Part shown: positions 52,910 through 63,174 of the stretch, piece by piece | Position numbering within the stretch: the first letter of the stretch is position 1 | How the letters are laid out: each line of letters begins with the position of its first letter | NCBI RefSeq assembly: GCF_014205015.1 | Contig: NZ_JACHMO010000001.1 | Span: 558,001-622,000 of the forward strand | Direction of reading: 5' to 3' | Length of the DNA stretch: 64,000 nt | From: Saccharothrix ecbatanensis | GTDB taxonomy: Bacteria > Actinomycetota > Actinomycetes > Mycobacteriales > Pseudonocardiaceae | Program-made: the position numbers and the translations under genes | The notes under the pieces: model-generated | Told to the model about the DNA's origin: nothing | The model's database searches: none | Seen by the model: only the letters and a program-made list of their open reading frames with translations

Positions 52910-52952
52910 TGTTGTTAGTTGACACACATGGTGGTCGTCCCAGACGACGAGC
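52910..52952. other. attR of the phoD-integrated element
   Basis: Element sequence GTTGACACACATGGTGG is followed by the crossover TC (52935-52936) and host sequence GTCCCAGACGACGAGCC. With attL it predicts attP TGGTGG-TC-CCACCA and attB CCTCGTGG-TC-GTCCCAG (plus-strand sense). Confidence 0.82.
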
Positions 52953-53632
52953 CACGGCGCGGCGGCGTGCGCGGCCTGGAGGTCCACGTCCGTCTTGTAC
53001 TGCGCGTGACGCACCCGGTAGTTGGCGAGGTTCGCGATCTCCACCGTCGGCGCGTGCTTGCGGACCGCGGTCGTCGACGCGGCGCCTTCGTAGAGGTAGT
53101 CGCCCAGGTGCAGGATCAGGTGCGGGTTCTCTTCGGCCATGCGGCGGTAGGCGGTGAAGTAGCCGGCCTCGAAGTGCGAGCACGAGGTGAAGAGCATGGT
53201 CAACGACGGACTGGTGCCGACCGCGGGCGCCGTCACGCCACGGCCGACGGGGGAGATGTGGCCAGCGGCGCGGAAGCGGTAGAAGTACTCGCGGCCGGGG
53301 AGGAGGCCGGTCACCTCGACGTGGACGCTGTGCGCCCGCGTCTGCGATGCGGTCGCCGTGCCGCTGCGGACGATCTGGGTGAACCGCTGGTCGGTCGAGA
53401 CTTGCCACTCGACCGTGACGGAGGCGCTGGTCATGCCGCCCAGGCCGTCGGCGTTGAGCGGGCTCGGCGCCAGACGGGTCCAGATCACGAACCCGTCAGC
53501 CGCCGGCTCACCCGAAGCCACACCGAGCGTGAAGGGGTAGGAGATGGCGTTCGCGGTGGTGGGTGCGAGAACCGTAACGCCGGCGCTCGCGATGCCGCCG
53601 GCGATGAGCGTTCGTCGAGTCAGTGGGGACAT
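52935..53632 (-). pseudogene. phoD: phoD alkaline phosphatase, N-terminal part (split by an integrative element)
   Basis: ATG 53632 follows GGAGA. The Tat signal SPLTRRTLIAGG leads into a PhoD N-terminal domain (SYPFTLGVASGEP ... FVIWTRLAP) and the metal sites SCSHFE, LHLGDYLYEG and VVWDD. At D233 the frame leaves phoD and reads ten element codons (ending QLTTA) to a stop at 52904. The missing half is at 43590-44403. PhoD is an exported Ca/Fe phosphodiesterase/phosphatase that frees phosphate from organic esters. Confidence 0.9.
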
Positions 53633-53849
53633 CGGCTCTCCTTCGGTGCAGGGCCGGGGAAGAACGCGTTTCCGGTACTGCGTACACGGCGAAGGTGATC
53701 AGCGGCCATCCCCGACGTGTACGCCGGGTGGAGCCCCAAGAGGCCGCCGGTGCGCCACATCGGACCTCCGCACGTGACGTCGCAGGTGAATGCCTGTCCA
53801 ACTGTCCGATGTATTGGTTACCGAAGAACATGGCGAATGGCGTTGGCCC
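53633..53849. other. Upstream region of phoD, no gene seen
   Basis: This holds the phoD ribosome site and presumably its promoter. An ATTCACC word near 53792 on the minus strand recalls half a PHO box, but the tandem 11-bp pattern of a true box is missing. Confidence 0.3.
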
Positions 53850-54110
53850 TCACCGATCGCAGATTTCCATACCTCCCGCCACTGACGGAGCAGCCGTCTC
53901 ACCCAGCCACACCACATGCGCCCGCCGCGTCCCGGCCGAGCGGGAGCTGATCTCGAACACCATCCGGGCGCTCTCCGCGCTCTCGGAGCTGAGTCGGAAG
54001 CCGCCTTCCACGGAGCCGACTTCGGCACGGTCGGGGTAAGCCAGTCCGTACCCCGCGACGCGTGCGTCCTCCGCTTCGCCGTACTCCTCTACGATGGCGA
54101 ACAGTCGCGG
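53850..54110 (-). pseudogene. C-terminal remnant of an unknown gene
   Basis: The minus frame encodes a protein-like end (RLFAIVEEYGEAEDARVAGYG, then EGGFRLSSESAESARMVFEI and AHVVWLGE) and a proper stop at 53850. Upstream the same frame immediately becomes antisense to the XRE pseudogene, with no start of its own. The two genes seem to have been joined by a deletion near 54110. Confidence 0.5.
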
Positions 54111-54111
54111 A

Positions 54112-55222
54112 GCGTCGGCGAAGGTCGAATCAGGCGAACGCGAGCTGGTACGCCTGCCCATGATCGAAGCCGTGGCCGACGCACTGGGGATCGACCCTGC
54201 CGTGCTCACCGACCCGGTCCGCGCCGAACGCACCCGACGTTGCGTGGACACATTCGAAGTCCAAGCCATCCGCACCGCTCTTGCGACATATCCAGGCGTG
54301 GCCGTCCGTGTCCCCGAGAAGATCGGCTTGGCCGACATCAAACGTCAGGCTTCGTACCTCGACCACGCCTGGATGACGTCACGGTTCACGGTCGTCGCCC
54401 GCCATCTGCCGAAGCTCATGGCTGACGCCCAAGCCGCCGCGCGGCCCGATGTCGGGGCCGATCACGTCGAAGTATCCCGGAGCGTGGTGACGGCCTATCG
54501 CCTGGCGTCATCCATGTTGTTGAAGTTCGAATCACATGACGTCGCGTGGCTCGCAGCTGATCGTGCCATGCACACCGCACTCAGCGTTGACGACACCTGG
54601 TCCATGGCCAGGGCGACCCGCAGCGTGGCCCGGGCGATGACCGGAATCCACGAACAGCCGCAGGCCATAGCGGTGCTGTTGGCCATGGCCGACCGGATGC
54701 GCGACGAGGTCAACGCCGACGTCGGGCAACTCCTGGCACTACAGGGGATGCTGTACCTCGCGGCCTCGATCACGGCGGCCGGGCAGGAGGACGCCTCGCT
54801 CGCCAGGCAGATGCACGAAGAGGCGATGGCTGCCGCACGCAGGTTCCAGCCTCACCACGACGACCACCACACGTTCTTCGGGCTCGCCAACACCATGATC
54901 CACCGCGTGTCGGCACTGGTTGCGACTGCACGAAGCCGGGCGCGCCATGGAATTCGCCAAGACGATCGACCTCCGTGCGGTCATGGCGCTGTCGGCCGAG
55001 CGACAGTCGAACTACCTGCTCGACCTCACCGAGGCACACGCCGGCGTCGGCAACTACCGGGAGGCAGTCCGCTTTCTCGGGCAAGCTGAACGAGTCGCGC
55101 CGGAAGAGGTGCGCTGCCGACCGTTGGCACACGGGTTGCTCCGGTCGCTGCTGCACAACACGACGGGTGAGTCGGCACGGGTGGTTCGGCAGATGGCCGG
55201 ACGGGCGGGGGTTGAGGCGTGA
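54112..55222 (+). pseudogene. Broken XRE-family regulator (N-terminus lost, frameshift)
   Basis: The frame opens at the end of an HTH (AKVESGERELVRLPMIEAVADALGI) without the first helices. It continues as TPR-like helices to about 54920, where it must shift to continue as LHEAGRAMEFAKTIDLRAVMALSAERQSNYLLDLTEAHAGVGNY to the stop at 55222. One extra base near 54922 (GGTTGCGACTGCACG) would explain the shift. It overlaps the flavoprotein gene by GTGA, a common actinobacterial pair. Confidence 0.75.
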
Positions 55223-55803
55223 GCGCACCGGTTCTCTACCTGATGATCTGTGGCGCGGGGCCGGCCGATCACGTCGAGCGGGTGGTGAAGCTCGCCCAAG
55301 AGGACGGTTGGGACGTCTGGTGCATCGCCACGCCGTCCGCGGTCGAGTACTTCCTTGGTCTGGACGCGTTGGCGGAACTCACCGGACACCCGGTGCGCAC
55401 CGGTCAGCAACGTGCGGGGCAGCCCGCCTTGCCCAAGGCCGTTGCCGTGGTCGTTGCGCCGGCGACCTACAACACCATCAACAAGTGGGCGGCGGGGATC
55501 GCGGACACCTACGTGCTCACTCAGCTGGCCGAACTGACCGGGCTCGGCCTGCCGATCGCGGTGCTGCCGTTCGTGAACACGGCGCTGGCGAACAACCGGG
55601 TGTTCCACCGGAGCGTTGCGGAACTGCGTGAATCCGGCGTCACGGTGCTCTTCGGCGAGGACGGCTTCGTGCCGCATCCGCCTCGGACCGGTGGCCAAGT
55701 GATGGACTCCTACCCCTGGCACCTGGCGTTGGAGGCGATCACAGCGGGTCGCGGTACCGTCGAGCATGATCGTGTGGCTGAACGGGACTTTCGGCGCGGG
55801 TAA
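55219..55803 (+). CDS. HFCD-family flavoprotein (CoaC-like)
   Basis: The 194-residue protein starts at GTG 55219, overlapping the broken regulator stop. Family marks are YLMICGAGPADHVERVVKLAQEDGWDVWCIATPSA, VAPATYNTINKWAAGIADTYVLTQLAE and LPIAVLPFVNTALANNRVF. These match flavin-binding HFCD proteins such as phosphopantothenoylcysteine decarboxylase, though this short stand-alone type has no assigned reaction. Its partner regulator is decayed. Confidence 0.8.
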   Translation: MSAPVLYLMICGAGPADHVERVVKLAQEDGWDVWCIATPSAVEYFLGLDALAELTGHPVRTGQQRAGQPALPKAVAVVVAPATYNTINKWAAGIADTYVLTQLAELTGLGLPIAVLPFVNTALANNRVFHRSVAELRESGVTVLFGEDGFVPHPPRTGGQVMDSYPWHLALEAITAGRGTVEHDRVAERDFRRG

Positions 55804-56284
55804 GACCACGACCGCGGGCGAGTTGGCGGGCATCCTGCCGGACACGCGGATCTTCGACTCCGAGCACGTCGGCTACATGCTGCGGCATGTGATGACGGAG
55901 CCGGTCGAGAACTTCCAGGACTGGGCGCCGTGGCGTCCGCTGGTGGCGCGCACGGCGGTCGAGATCGTCCGTTCAGCCGGCGGCAACCTCGTCATCCCGC
56001 AGACCGTCCTGAACGAGGACTACCTCCAAGAGATCTTCACCGGCTTGCGCGACGAAGGCCTGGAGGTCCGGCACTTCCTCCTCCACGTCGAGAAGAACGC
56101 GCTCGTCGACCGCATCAAGGGCGACCTCGACGATCCCGGCGCGCAGGAATGGCGCCTGAACCACGTCGACCGCTACCAGGCCGCCCTCCCGTGGCTGCGC
56201 GACGCCGCCGAGGTCATCGACACCACCGACGTGCCCGCACCCGAAGTCGCCCGGAAGATCGCCGCACGACTAGGGCTGAACTAG
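55766..56284 (+). CDS. P-loop ATPase, TmrB-like
   Basis: The 172-residue protein starts at ATG 55766, 38 bp inside the flavoprotein gene. The start MIVWLNGTFGAGKTTTAGELAG holds Walker A, with IFDSEHVGYMLRHVM next and a lid-like DRIKGDLDDPGAQEWRLNHVDRYQ. This matches small kinases around TmrB, which gives tunicamycin resistance in Bacillus. Resistance here is only a possibility. Confidence 0.75.
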   Translation: MIVWLNGTFGAGKTTTAGELAGILPDTRIFDSEHVGYMLRHVMTEPVENFQDWAPWRPLVARTAVEIVRSAGGNLVIPQTVLNEDYLQEIFTGLRDEGLEVRHFLLHVEKNALVDRIKGDLDDPGAQEWRLNHVDRYQAALPWLRDAAEVIDTTDVPAPEVARKIAARLGLN

Positions 56285-56905
56285 ACGTCACCGGAGGGCA
56301 GGCCGCGGTACTCGATGTGGAGTTCTCGGGCGTTGCCGAGGATGCCGTCATTGGAGTGGATCCGCGCGCAGTAGTGCTGGTCGTCGCCCGTCGGCCCGTG
56401 CTGGGCGACGTCCAGGAAGTGTCCGGCGGTCTCCGTGAACAGCCGCGCGCTGCCGGTCATGAACAGCGTCTCCGCGTGGACGTGCTGGTGGAACAGGTCG
56501 CGGTTCTCCCGGTAGTGGCGGGCCGCGAGGTCGACCTCGGGACGCGCCCGCGGCAGTTCGGCGACGTGCGGCCGGCCCGGACCCAGTCGCGTCCGCAGCT
56601 CCTTCCACCGGGCGGGCGCGAACTGGAGCGAGTGGTGCAGCAGCACCAGGTCCAGCCGGCTGCCGTCACCGGGAGCGCCGGCAGCCCGCAGCGGCAGGTG
56701 GATCAGCGAACGCTGGGAGCGCGCGGCGAGCAGCCACAAACCGGCCACCGTCCGCGCGCTGCCCGCGTCGAGGGAGAAGGTCAGCCACCGGTCGTCGTCC
56801 ACGAGCAGCGCCTGGCCGAGCGACCGCGCGGGCCGGACGACCCGGTACCGGTCGGCTCCCAGCCGGGCCTCGTGGACCAGCACCGGCACCCGTTCGCCCA
56901 CACCG

Positions 56906-56916
<11 letters not shown>
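56281..56916 (-). CDS. Hypothetical protein downstream of galK
   Basis: A 211-residue protein starts at GTG 56916, overlapping the galK stop by 11 bp. It has predicted beta segments in the first half and a helical, His-rich second half (RHYRENRDLFHQHVHAETLF). No family is recognised. It is the third gene of the LacI-galK operon and ends 4 bp into the convergent TmrB-like gene. Confidence 0.6.
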
Positions 56917-58008
<1,092 letters not shown>

Positions 58009-58012
<4 letters not shown>

Positions 58013-59010
58013 GCGCCACCCCTCGTGCTTTCCCTGATCTCCAACGAGAACGGCGTCCGCACGTGCTCGGGCGGACGTTCCGGCTCTTCCACGCGTCGAC
58101 GCAGCAAGTCCACCGCGGCCCGTGCGATGGCGGCCTTGTCCGGTGCGACCGTGGTCAACGACGGCACGCTGTACGTGCCTTCCTCGATGTTGTCGAACCC
58201 GACCACCGCCATGTCGGCAGGCACGCGCACGCCCCGCTCCACCGCCGCACGCACCGCGCCGACGGCCAGCAGGTCGTTGAAGCAGAACACCGCGTCCGGC
58301 GGCGAGTCGGCGGCCAGCAGCCGCGTCATCGCCTCCGCGCCGTCACGCCGGTGGTAGTTCAACGCCGTCGCCACCAGCTCGTCGCGGACCGGCAACCCCG
58401 CTTCGGCCAACGCGATCCGGTAGCCGGCAAGGCGTTGCGCGGCGGTGCCGCGGTGCGGGTGCGCGCCGATCGCCGCGATCCGGGTGCGCCCGAGGGCGAC
58501 CAAGTGCGCCACGGCGACCCTGGCCGCCTCCACGTTGTCGATGCCGACGTGGTCGATCGGCAGGTCCACCGAGTGCTCGCCCAGCATGACCACCGGGATG
58601 CCGGGCGCCAGCTCGCCGAAATCCCGCGCCTCCAACGCCTCCGGGCTCACGATCGCGCCGTCGATCATGTGCGGACCGAGCGACGCGAGCGTGTCCCGTT
58701 CACCCTCGCGGGTGCCGAGGGTCTGCTCGATCAGCACGTTCCACTCGTGTTCCTGGGCGGCGCCGAGCACCAGCCCGGCCAGCTCGGCGAAGTACGGCAC
58801 GACCAGTTCCGGCAGCACCAGGGCGACGAACCCGGTCCGCCCCCGGCGCAGGTTGCGGGCGCCAAGGTTCGGCCGGTAGCCGGTGGTGATCAGCGCTTCC
58901 TCGACCCGGGCGCGGTTCTCGGGTTTCACGAACGCGTAGCCGTTGACCACGTTGGACACCGTCTTCACCGACACGCCGGCAAGTGCGGCGACGTCCTTCA
59001 GCGTGGCCAA
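58009..59010 (-). CDS. LacI-family repressor of the galK/GH2 genes
   Basis: The 333-residue protein starts at TTG 59010, behind GGAGG. HTH: LKDVAALAGVSVKTVSNVVN, hinge YRPNLGARNLRRGRTG, effector end VVGFDNIEEGTYSVPSLTTVAPDK. It is divergent from the GH2 gene, with a palindromic operator between them, and overlaps galK. It probably represses both directions until galactose or a galactoside is present. Confidence 0.85.
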
Positions 59011-59104
59011 GCGGCGCCTCCGGTGCTTTCGGTGTCGGGCTGGTGGGGCAGTGCACGGTCATTCTCGGTAACGACCGGGATCGTAGCCGGCCGGTCGGAC
59101 GCTT

Positions 59105-59116
59105 TACAACGTTGTA
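59105..59116. promoter_or_regulatory. LacI/GalR-type operator before the GH2 gene
   Basis: TACAACGTTGTA is a perfect 12-bp palindrome in the spacer between the LacI and GH2 genes, 64 bp before the GH2 start. Its TTTACA edge could be a -35 box with TAGGAA 17 bp further. Confidence 0.65.
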
Positions 59117-59179
59117 TCAACAAGGTAGGAAATGCAAGTGACCCACGTCACCCTGCACCCTGCCGATCGTGGAGCCACC

Positions 59180-61903
59180 ATGCGCAAGCTGTTGTCCGGG
59201 CTCACCGGACTCCTTGTCCTGAGCACCCTCGTGATCGCGCTGCCCGGCACCGCCTCGGCGGCCGTCTGGCAACCCAAACCCGCGCCCCTGACCACACCGT
59301 GGACAGCCCAGGTGTCACCGACCAACGCCCTGCCCGAGTACCCGCGTCCGCAGTTGGTCCGCTCGGACTGGCTCAACCTCAACGGTGTCTGGGAGTTCGC
59401 CGGCGTGCCGAACCTCTCCTCGCCGCCGTTCGGTCGCACGCTCGCCGAGGGCGTCCTCGTGCCCTACCCGATCGAGTCCGCGTTGTCGGGCATCAAGCGG
59501 CACGAGGACCACATGTTCTACCGCCGCACGTTCACCACCCCGTCCCAGTGGAACGGCCGCCGGGTGAAGCTGAACTTCGGCGCGGTCACCTGGGAGACCC
59601 GCGTCTGGGTCAACGGGGTCAGCGTCGGCGCCCACACCGGCGGGTTCGACGCGTTCTCGTTCGACATCACCAACGCCCTCCGCGCCGGCGCGAACGAGGT
59701 CATCGTCGGTGTACGGTCGACCGTAGACGGTAGTTTGTATCCAATCGGCAAACAGCGCCGCAACCCGAGCGGCATCTTCTACACCGCTACATCCGGTATT
59801 TGGCAGACAGTATGGCTGGAACCGGTAGCGGCCAACCACATCACGCGGCTCGACACGACCCCGGACGTGCCCGCCGGCGTCCTCGACCTGGTCGTCCAGG
59901 GCACGGCCGGCCAGCCGGTCCGCGCCGAAGTGCTGTCCGGCGGCCAGGTCGTCGGCACCGCCACCGGCACGGTAGGCGGCCACCTGCGGGTCCCCGTGCC
60001 GAACGCCAGGCTGTGGTCACCGGACGACCCGTTCCTCTACGACCTGCGCGTCACCATGGGCAGCGACGTGGTCACCGGCTACTTCGGCATGAGGTCGCTC
60101 GGCAAGGCGATGGTCGGCGGCGTGATGCGCCCACTCCTCAACGGCAAGTTCGTGTTCCAACTCGGCACGCTCGACCAGGGCTACTGGCCGGACGGCATCT
60201 ACACCGCCCCCACCGACGCCGCCCTGCGCTTCGACCTCGAACGCCAAAAAGCGCTCGGCTTCAACATGGTCCGCAAGCACATCAAGGTCGAACCCGCCCG
60301 CTGGTACTACCACGCCGACCGGCTCGGCCTGATGGTCTGGCAGGACATGCCGTCACTGGACGCGGTGGACGACGCGCCGAACGGGCACGCCAACTTCGAG
60401 TCCGAGCTGCGGCGGATGATCGACCAGCTCAAGGGCATCACGTCGATCGTCCAGTGGGTGCCGTTCAACGAGGGCTGGGGCGAGTACGACGCCGGCCGCA
60501 TCGTGAACCTGGTCCGGTCGATCGACAACACCCGCCTGATCAACCACAACTCCGGCTCGAACTGCTGCGTGTCCGACCCGGACCCGGGCAACGGCGACAT
60601 CATCGACGACCACGCCTACCAGATGTCCAGCGGCACCAGGCTGCCCGACGCCAACCGGGTCGCCATGCTCGGCGAGTTCGGCGGCTTGGGGCGGCGGATC
60701 GTCGGCCACGAGTGGCAGCCGGGCGCGGGTTTCGCGTACGGCGAGCTGTTCCCCGACGAGACGTCGTTGACCGGCCGGTACGTGGAGATCACCAAGGAGG
60801 TCGGCCGGTTCGTGCACGCGCGCGGGCTCTCGGCGTCCGTCTACACCGAGCCCTACGACGTGGAGAACGAGGTCAACGGCTTCTACACGTACGACCGGCA
60901 GGTGCTGAAGGTGACCGAGGCACGGGTGCGCGAGGTGAACCGGCGGGTGCTGGCGATCGCCAACGGCACGGAGGTCGGGCGTGGCGAGACGATTTCGCTG
61001 AAGGTCACCACTTCCGGCTACACCGACCGCCACCTCCGGCACCGCGACTCGGTGGCGCGCACCGACGTGATCGGTGACGACGCGGGCCGGCTGGACGCCA
61101 CGTTCTGGGCCCGGCCCGGTCTGGCGGACGCCGCGTGCCTGTCGTTCGAATCGCGGAACTTCCCGGGCCGGTTCCTGCGGCACTCGGCGTTCCGGGTGCG
61201 GTCGGACGCCAACGACGGGTCGGCCGGGTTCGCCGGTGACGCCACGTTCTGCGCGCGTTCCGGCAACGGCGGCACGGTGTTGGAGTCGCGCAACCTGCCC
61301 GGCCACTTCATCCGGCACTACGCCGAGAACGTGTACGTGGCACGGTCCGGTGGTCCGAACCCGTGGGACAGCGCGACGAGCTTCGCGGCGGACACGACGT
61401 GGGCGGCGGTCGTCCCGCTCTGGCGCAGCGGCGCGGACCTGCCGCTGGACCAGGCCCGGTCGTTCCGCGTGACCACGCCGGGCTTCACCGACCGGTACCT
61501 GCGGCACCAGGCGGGCCTGGCCCGGACGGACGTGGTGAACGCGGCCAGTCCGGAGCTGCTGAAGGCCGACGCGACGTTCATCGTGCGGCGTGGCCTGGCG
61601 GAGCCGTCGTGCTACTCGTTCGAGGCGCGGAACTTCCCGGGGCAGTACCTGCGGCACGCGGCGTTCCGGGTGCGGCTGGCCGCCTCGGACGGCACCGACC
61701 TGTTCCGGAGGGACGCGACGTTCTGCGCCCAGCCCGGGGTCGGTGGCGTCCGGCTGACATCGGTCAACGAGCTGGGCGCGAGCATGCGGCACTACGCGGA
61801 GGAGGTGTGGGTGGCGGTGAACGGCGGCGCCCACGCGTACGACAGCCCGACGTCGTATGACGCCGACGTGAGCTGGGCCGTCACCGCGCCCTGGACTGCT
61901 TAG
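59180..61903 (+). CDS. Secreted GH2 glycosidase with two AbfB (CBM42) domains
   Basis: The 907-residue protein starts at ATG 59180 after GGAGCC. A signal peptide ends at GTASAA. GH2 sandwich domains (about 50-330) hold YRRTFTTP and NGVSVGAHTGGFDAFSFDIT. The barrel has acid/base E431 (FNEGWGEYD) and nucleophile E499 (LGEFGG). Two beta-trefoil AbfB domains (about 605-750 and 760-907) carry repeated NFPGRFLRH/NFPGQYLRH and DATF motifs that bind arabinofuranose side chains. With galK nearby, a beta-galactosidase acting on arabinogalactan is the best guess. Confidence 0.83.
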   Translation: MRKLLSGLTGLLVLSTLVIALPGTASAAVWQPKPAPLTTPWTAQVSPTNALPEYPRPQLVRSDWLNLNGVWEFAGVPNLSSPPFGRTLAEGVLVPYPIESALSGIKRHEDHMFYRRTFTTPSQWNGRRVKLNFGAVTWETRVWVNGVSVGAHTGGFDAFSFDITNALRAGANEVIVGVRSTVDGSLYPIGKQRRNPSGIFYTATSGIWQTVWLEPVAANHITRLDTTPDVPAGVLDLVVQGTAGQPVRAEVLSGGQVVGTATGTVGGHLRVPVPNARLWSPDDPFLYDLRVTMGSDVVTGYFGMRSLGKAMVGGVMRPLLNGKFVFQLGTLDQGYWPDGIYTAPTDAALRFDLERQKALGFNMVRKHIKVEPARWYYHADRLGLMVWQDMPSLDAVDDAPNGHANFESELRRMIDQLKGITSIVQWVPFNEGWGEYDAGRIVNLVRSIDNTRLINHNSGSNCCVSDPDPGNGDIIDDHAYQMSSGTRLPDANRVAMLGEFGGLGRRIVGHEWQPGAGFAYGELFPDETSLTGRYVEITKEVGRFVHARGLSASVYTEPYDVENEVNGFYTYDRQVLKVTEARVREVNRRVLAIANGTEVGRGETISLKVTTSGYTDRHLRHRDSVARTDVIGDDAGRLDATFWARPGLADAACLSFESRNFPGRFLRHSAFRVRSDANDGSAGFAGDATFCARSGNGGTVLESRNLPGHFIRHYAENVYVARSGGPNPWDSATSFAADTTWAAVVPLWRSGADLPLDQARSFRVTTPGFTDRYLRHQAGLARTDVVNAASPELLKADATFIVRRGLAEPSCYSFEARNFPGQYLRHAAFRVRLAASDGTDLFRRDATFCAQPGVGGVRLTSVNELGASMRHYAEEVWVAVNGGAHAYDSPTSYDADVSWAVTAPWTA

Positions 61904-62487
61904 GTCCTCAGTGGACTCGCACGGTGGTCGATCTGCCGTGCGGGTCCATCGGGGGTCCGCTCGGGGCGGAGCGAGAGCGCCAGCCACACCAGCGTGCCGC
62001 CGACGACGACGTGCAGCGCGCTGGTCAGTGGCGTGTCCGGGAGGCGCGCGGCGAAGGTGAAGACCGGCAGGGCGATGGCGTAGGCCCACGCCGGGATCTT
62101 CGGGTGGACGCCGGATCTGATCATGCTGATCGCGAACAGGACCGTGCCGACGGCGAAGATCAGCGCGCTGGCCGAGAGCATGATCACGGTGGGTGCGGCG
62201 AGCACCGGCTTGTCGAGGTGGAAGAGCACGATGTTCAACGCGTAAGCCGCCGCGCCGAACAGTCCGAGGCCGACGAAGTTCACCACGTACCCGACGGCGC
62301 CGAGCGTGGTGCGCGGCTGCTTCAGGTAGAGGGCGGTCAGGAGCGGCGCGGCCAGCGCGGGCGACACGCCGATCACGAGACTGGTCGCGGTCGTCTCCCC
62401 GACAAACCCCTCGACCGCTCCCGGCAAGGCGATGAAGAGGCCCGACAACGCGCCGGATATGGCGCCGAAACGCAGCAGCAGGTTCAT
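61900..62487 (-). CDS. Integral membrane protein, unknown function
   Basis: The 195-residue protein starts at ATG 62487. About six hydrophobic segments (such as GALSGLFIALPGAVEGFV, LGAVGYVVNFVGLGLFGAAAYALNIVLF, LHVVVGGTLVWLALSL) fill it, with a short charged tail. It is convergent with the GH2 gene, overlapping by 4 bp. No family is recognised. Confidence 0.68.
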   Translation of the reverse strand: MNLLLRFGAISGALSGLFIALPGAVEGFVGETTATSLVIGVSPALAAPLLTALYLKQPRTTLGAVGYVVNFVGLGLFGAAAYALNIVLFHLDKPVLAAPTVIMLSASALIFAVGTVLFAISMIRSGVHPKIPAWAYAIALPVFTFAARLPDTPLTSALHVVVGGTLVWLALSLRPERTPDGPARQIDHRASPLRT

Positions 62488-62599
62488 GGTCGGGACGCTA
62501 TTCGCGCAGGTAGCGGCATCGGGAGTGCCGGGCGGCCAGACTTGGGGTGCCGATCGGCACGTGCCGGGTGGCGGTCTCCCGCGCATAGACTCACCGACC

Positions 62600-63133
62600 A
62601 TGACCGACGACCACGGGCGTCCGGAACCGCCGTTCGCGGCCGGTGAGACGGCGACGCTCCTCGGGTTCCTCGACTACCAGCGCGCGACCCTGGCGTGGAA
62701 GTGCGGGGGAGTGGACGCGGCCGGCTTGAAGGCCACCGTGGGCGTCTCGTCGGTGACGTTGGGCGGGTTGCTCAAGCACTTGGCCTACGTCGAGGACGAC
62801 TGGTTCTCGCGGTGGCTGCACGGGCGCGACCGGCAGCCGCCGTGGGACGCGGTCGACTGGAAGGCCGACCCCGACTGGGAGTGGAACTCGGCCGCCGACG
62901 ACTCACCGGAGCAGTTGCGCGCGCTCTGGCAGGACGCCGTGGCCCGCTCCCGTGCCTCGGTCGATGAGGCGTTGGCCGCCGGAGGCCTGGAACAGCGGTC
63001 CAAGCGCACCTGGCCGGACGGCAACGCGCCCACCCTCCGCTGGATCCTCGTCCACATGATCGAGGAATACGCCCGGCACAACGGCCACGCCGACCTGATC
63101 CGCGAGTCGGTGGACGGCGCCACCGGTGAATAG
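62600..63133 (+). CDS. DinB-like (DUF664) protein
   Basis: The 177-residue protein starts at ATG 62600. It has the DinB/DUF664 pattern: LLGFLDYQRATLAWKCGGVD, LGGLLKHLAYVEDDWFSRWLHG and the metal-ligand end LRWILVHMIEEYARHNGHADLIRE. The His of KHL, HMI and ARHNGH form the usual metal triad. Related four-helix proteins act as thiol-dependent (mycothiol in actinobacteria) transferases. Confidence 0.83.
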   Translation: MTDDHGRPEPPFAAGETATLLGFLDYQRATLAWKCGGVDAAGLKATVGVSSVTLGGLLKHLAYVEDDWFSRWLHGRDRQPPWDAVDWKADPDWEWNSAADDSPEQLRALWQDAVARSRASVDEALAAGGLEQRSKRTWPDGNAPTLRWILVHMIEEYARHNGHADLIRESVDGATGE

Positions 63134-63174
63134 CCGTTGGTCGCGCTCCAGGTTGTGGTGACAGGATTCCGGGC

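Larger units (their letters stand above)
44404..52935 (+). mobile_element. 8.5-kb serine-integrase integrative element inserted in phoD
   Basis: The boundaries come from the split phoD gene. Content in order: serine integrase (+), a minus-strand operon of small ORF, TraB/FtsK-like translocase, membrane protein, WhiB-like protein and HTH protein, an XRE-TPR regulator (-), an Imm1-like gene and three small ORFs (+). The DNA is visibly less GC-rich than the host genes on both sides. A septal-type DNA translocase plus integrase is the plan of actinomycete integrative conjugative elements (AICEs). No RepSA/RepAM/Prim-Pol-like replication gene is seen, so it may be a mobilisable or minimal form. 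Confidence 0.88.

Noticed and set aside
44404..52935. Prophage
   Set aside because: No capsid, terminase, portal, tail or lysis genes; a TraB-like translocase points to a conjugative-type element.
53780..53800. PHO box upstream of phoD
   Set aside because: Only one weak ATTCACC word is seen, without the second 11-bp repeat.
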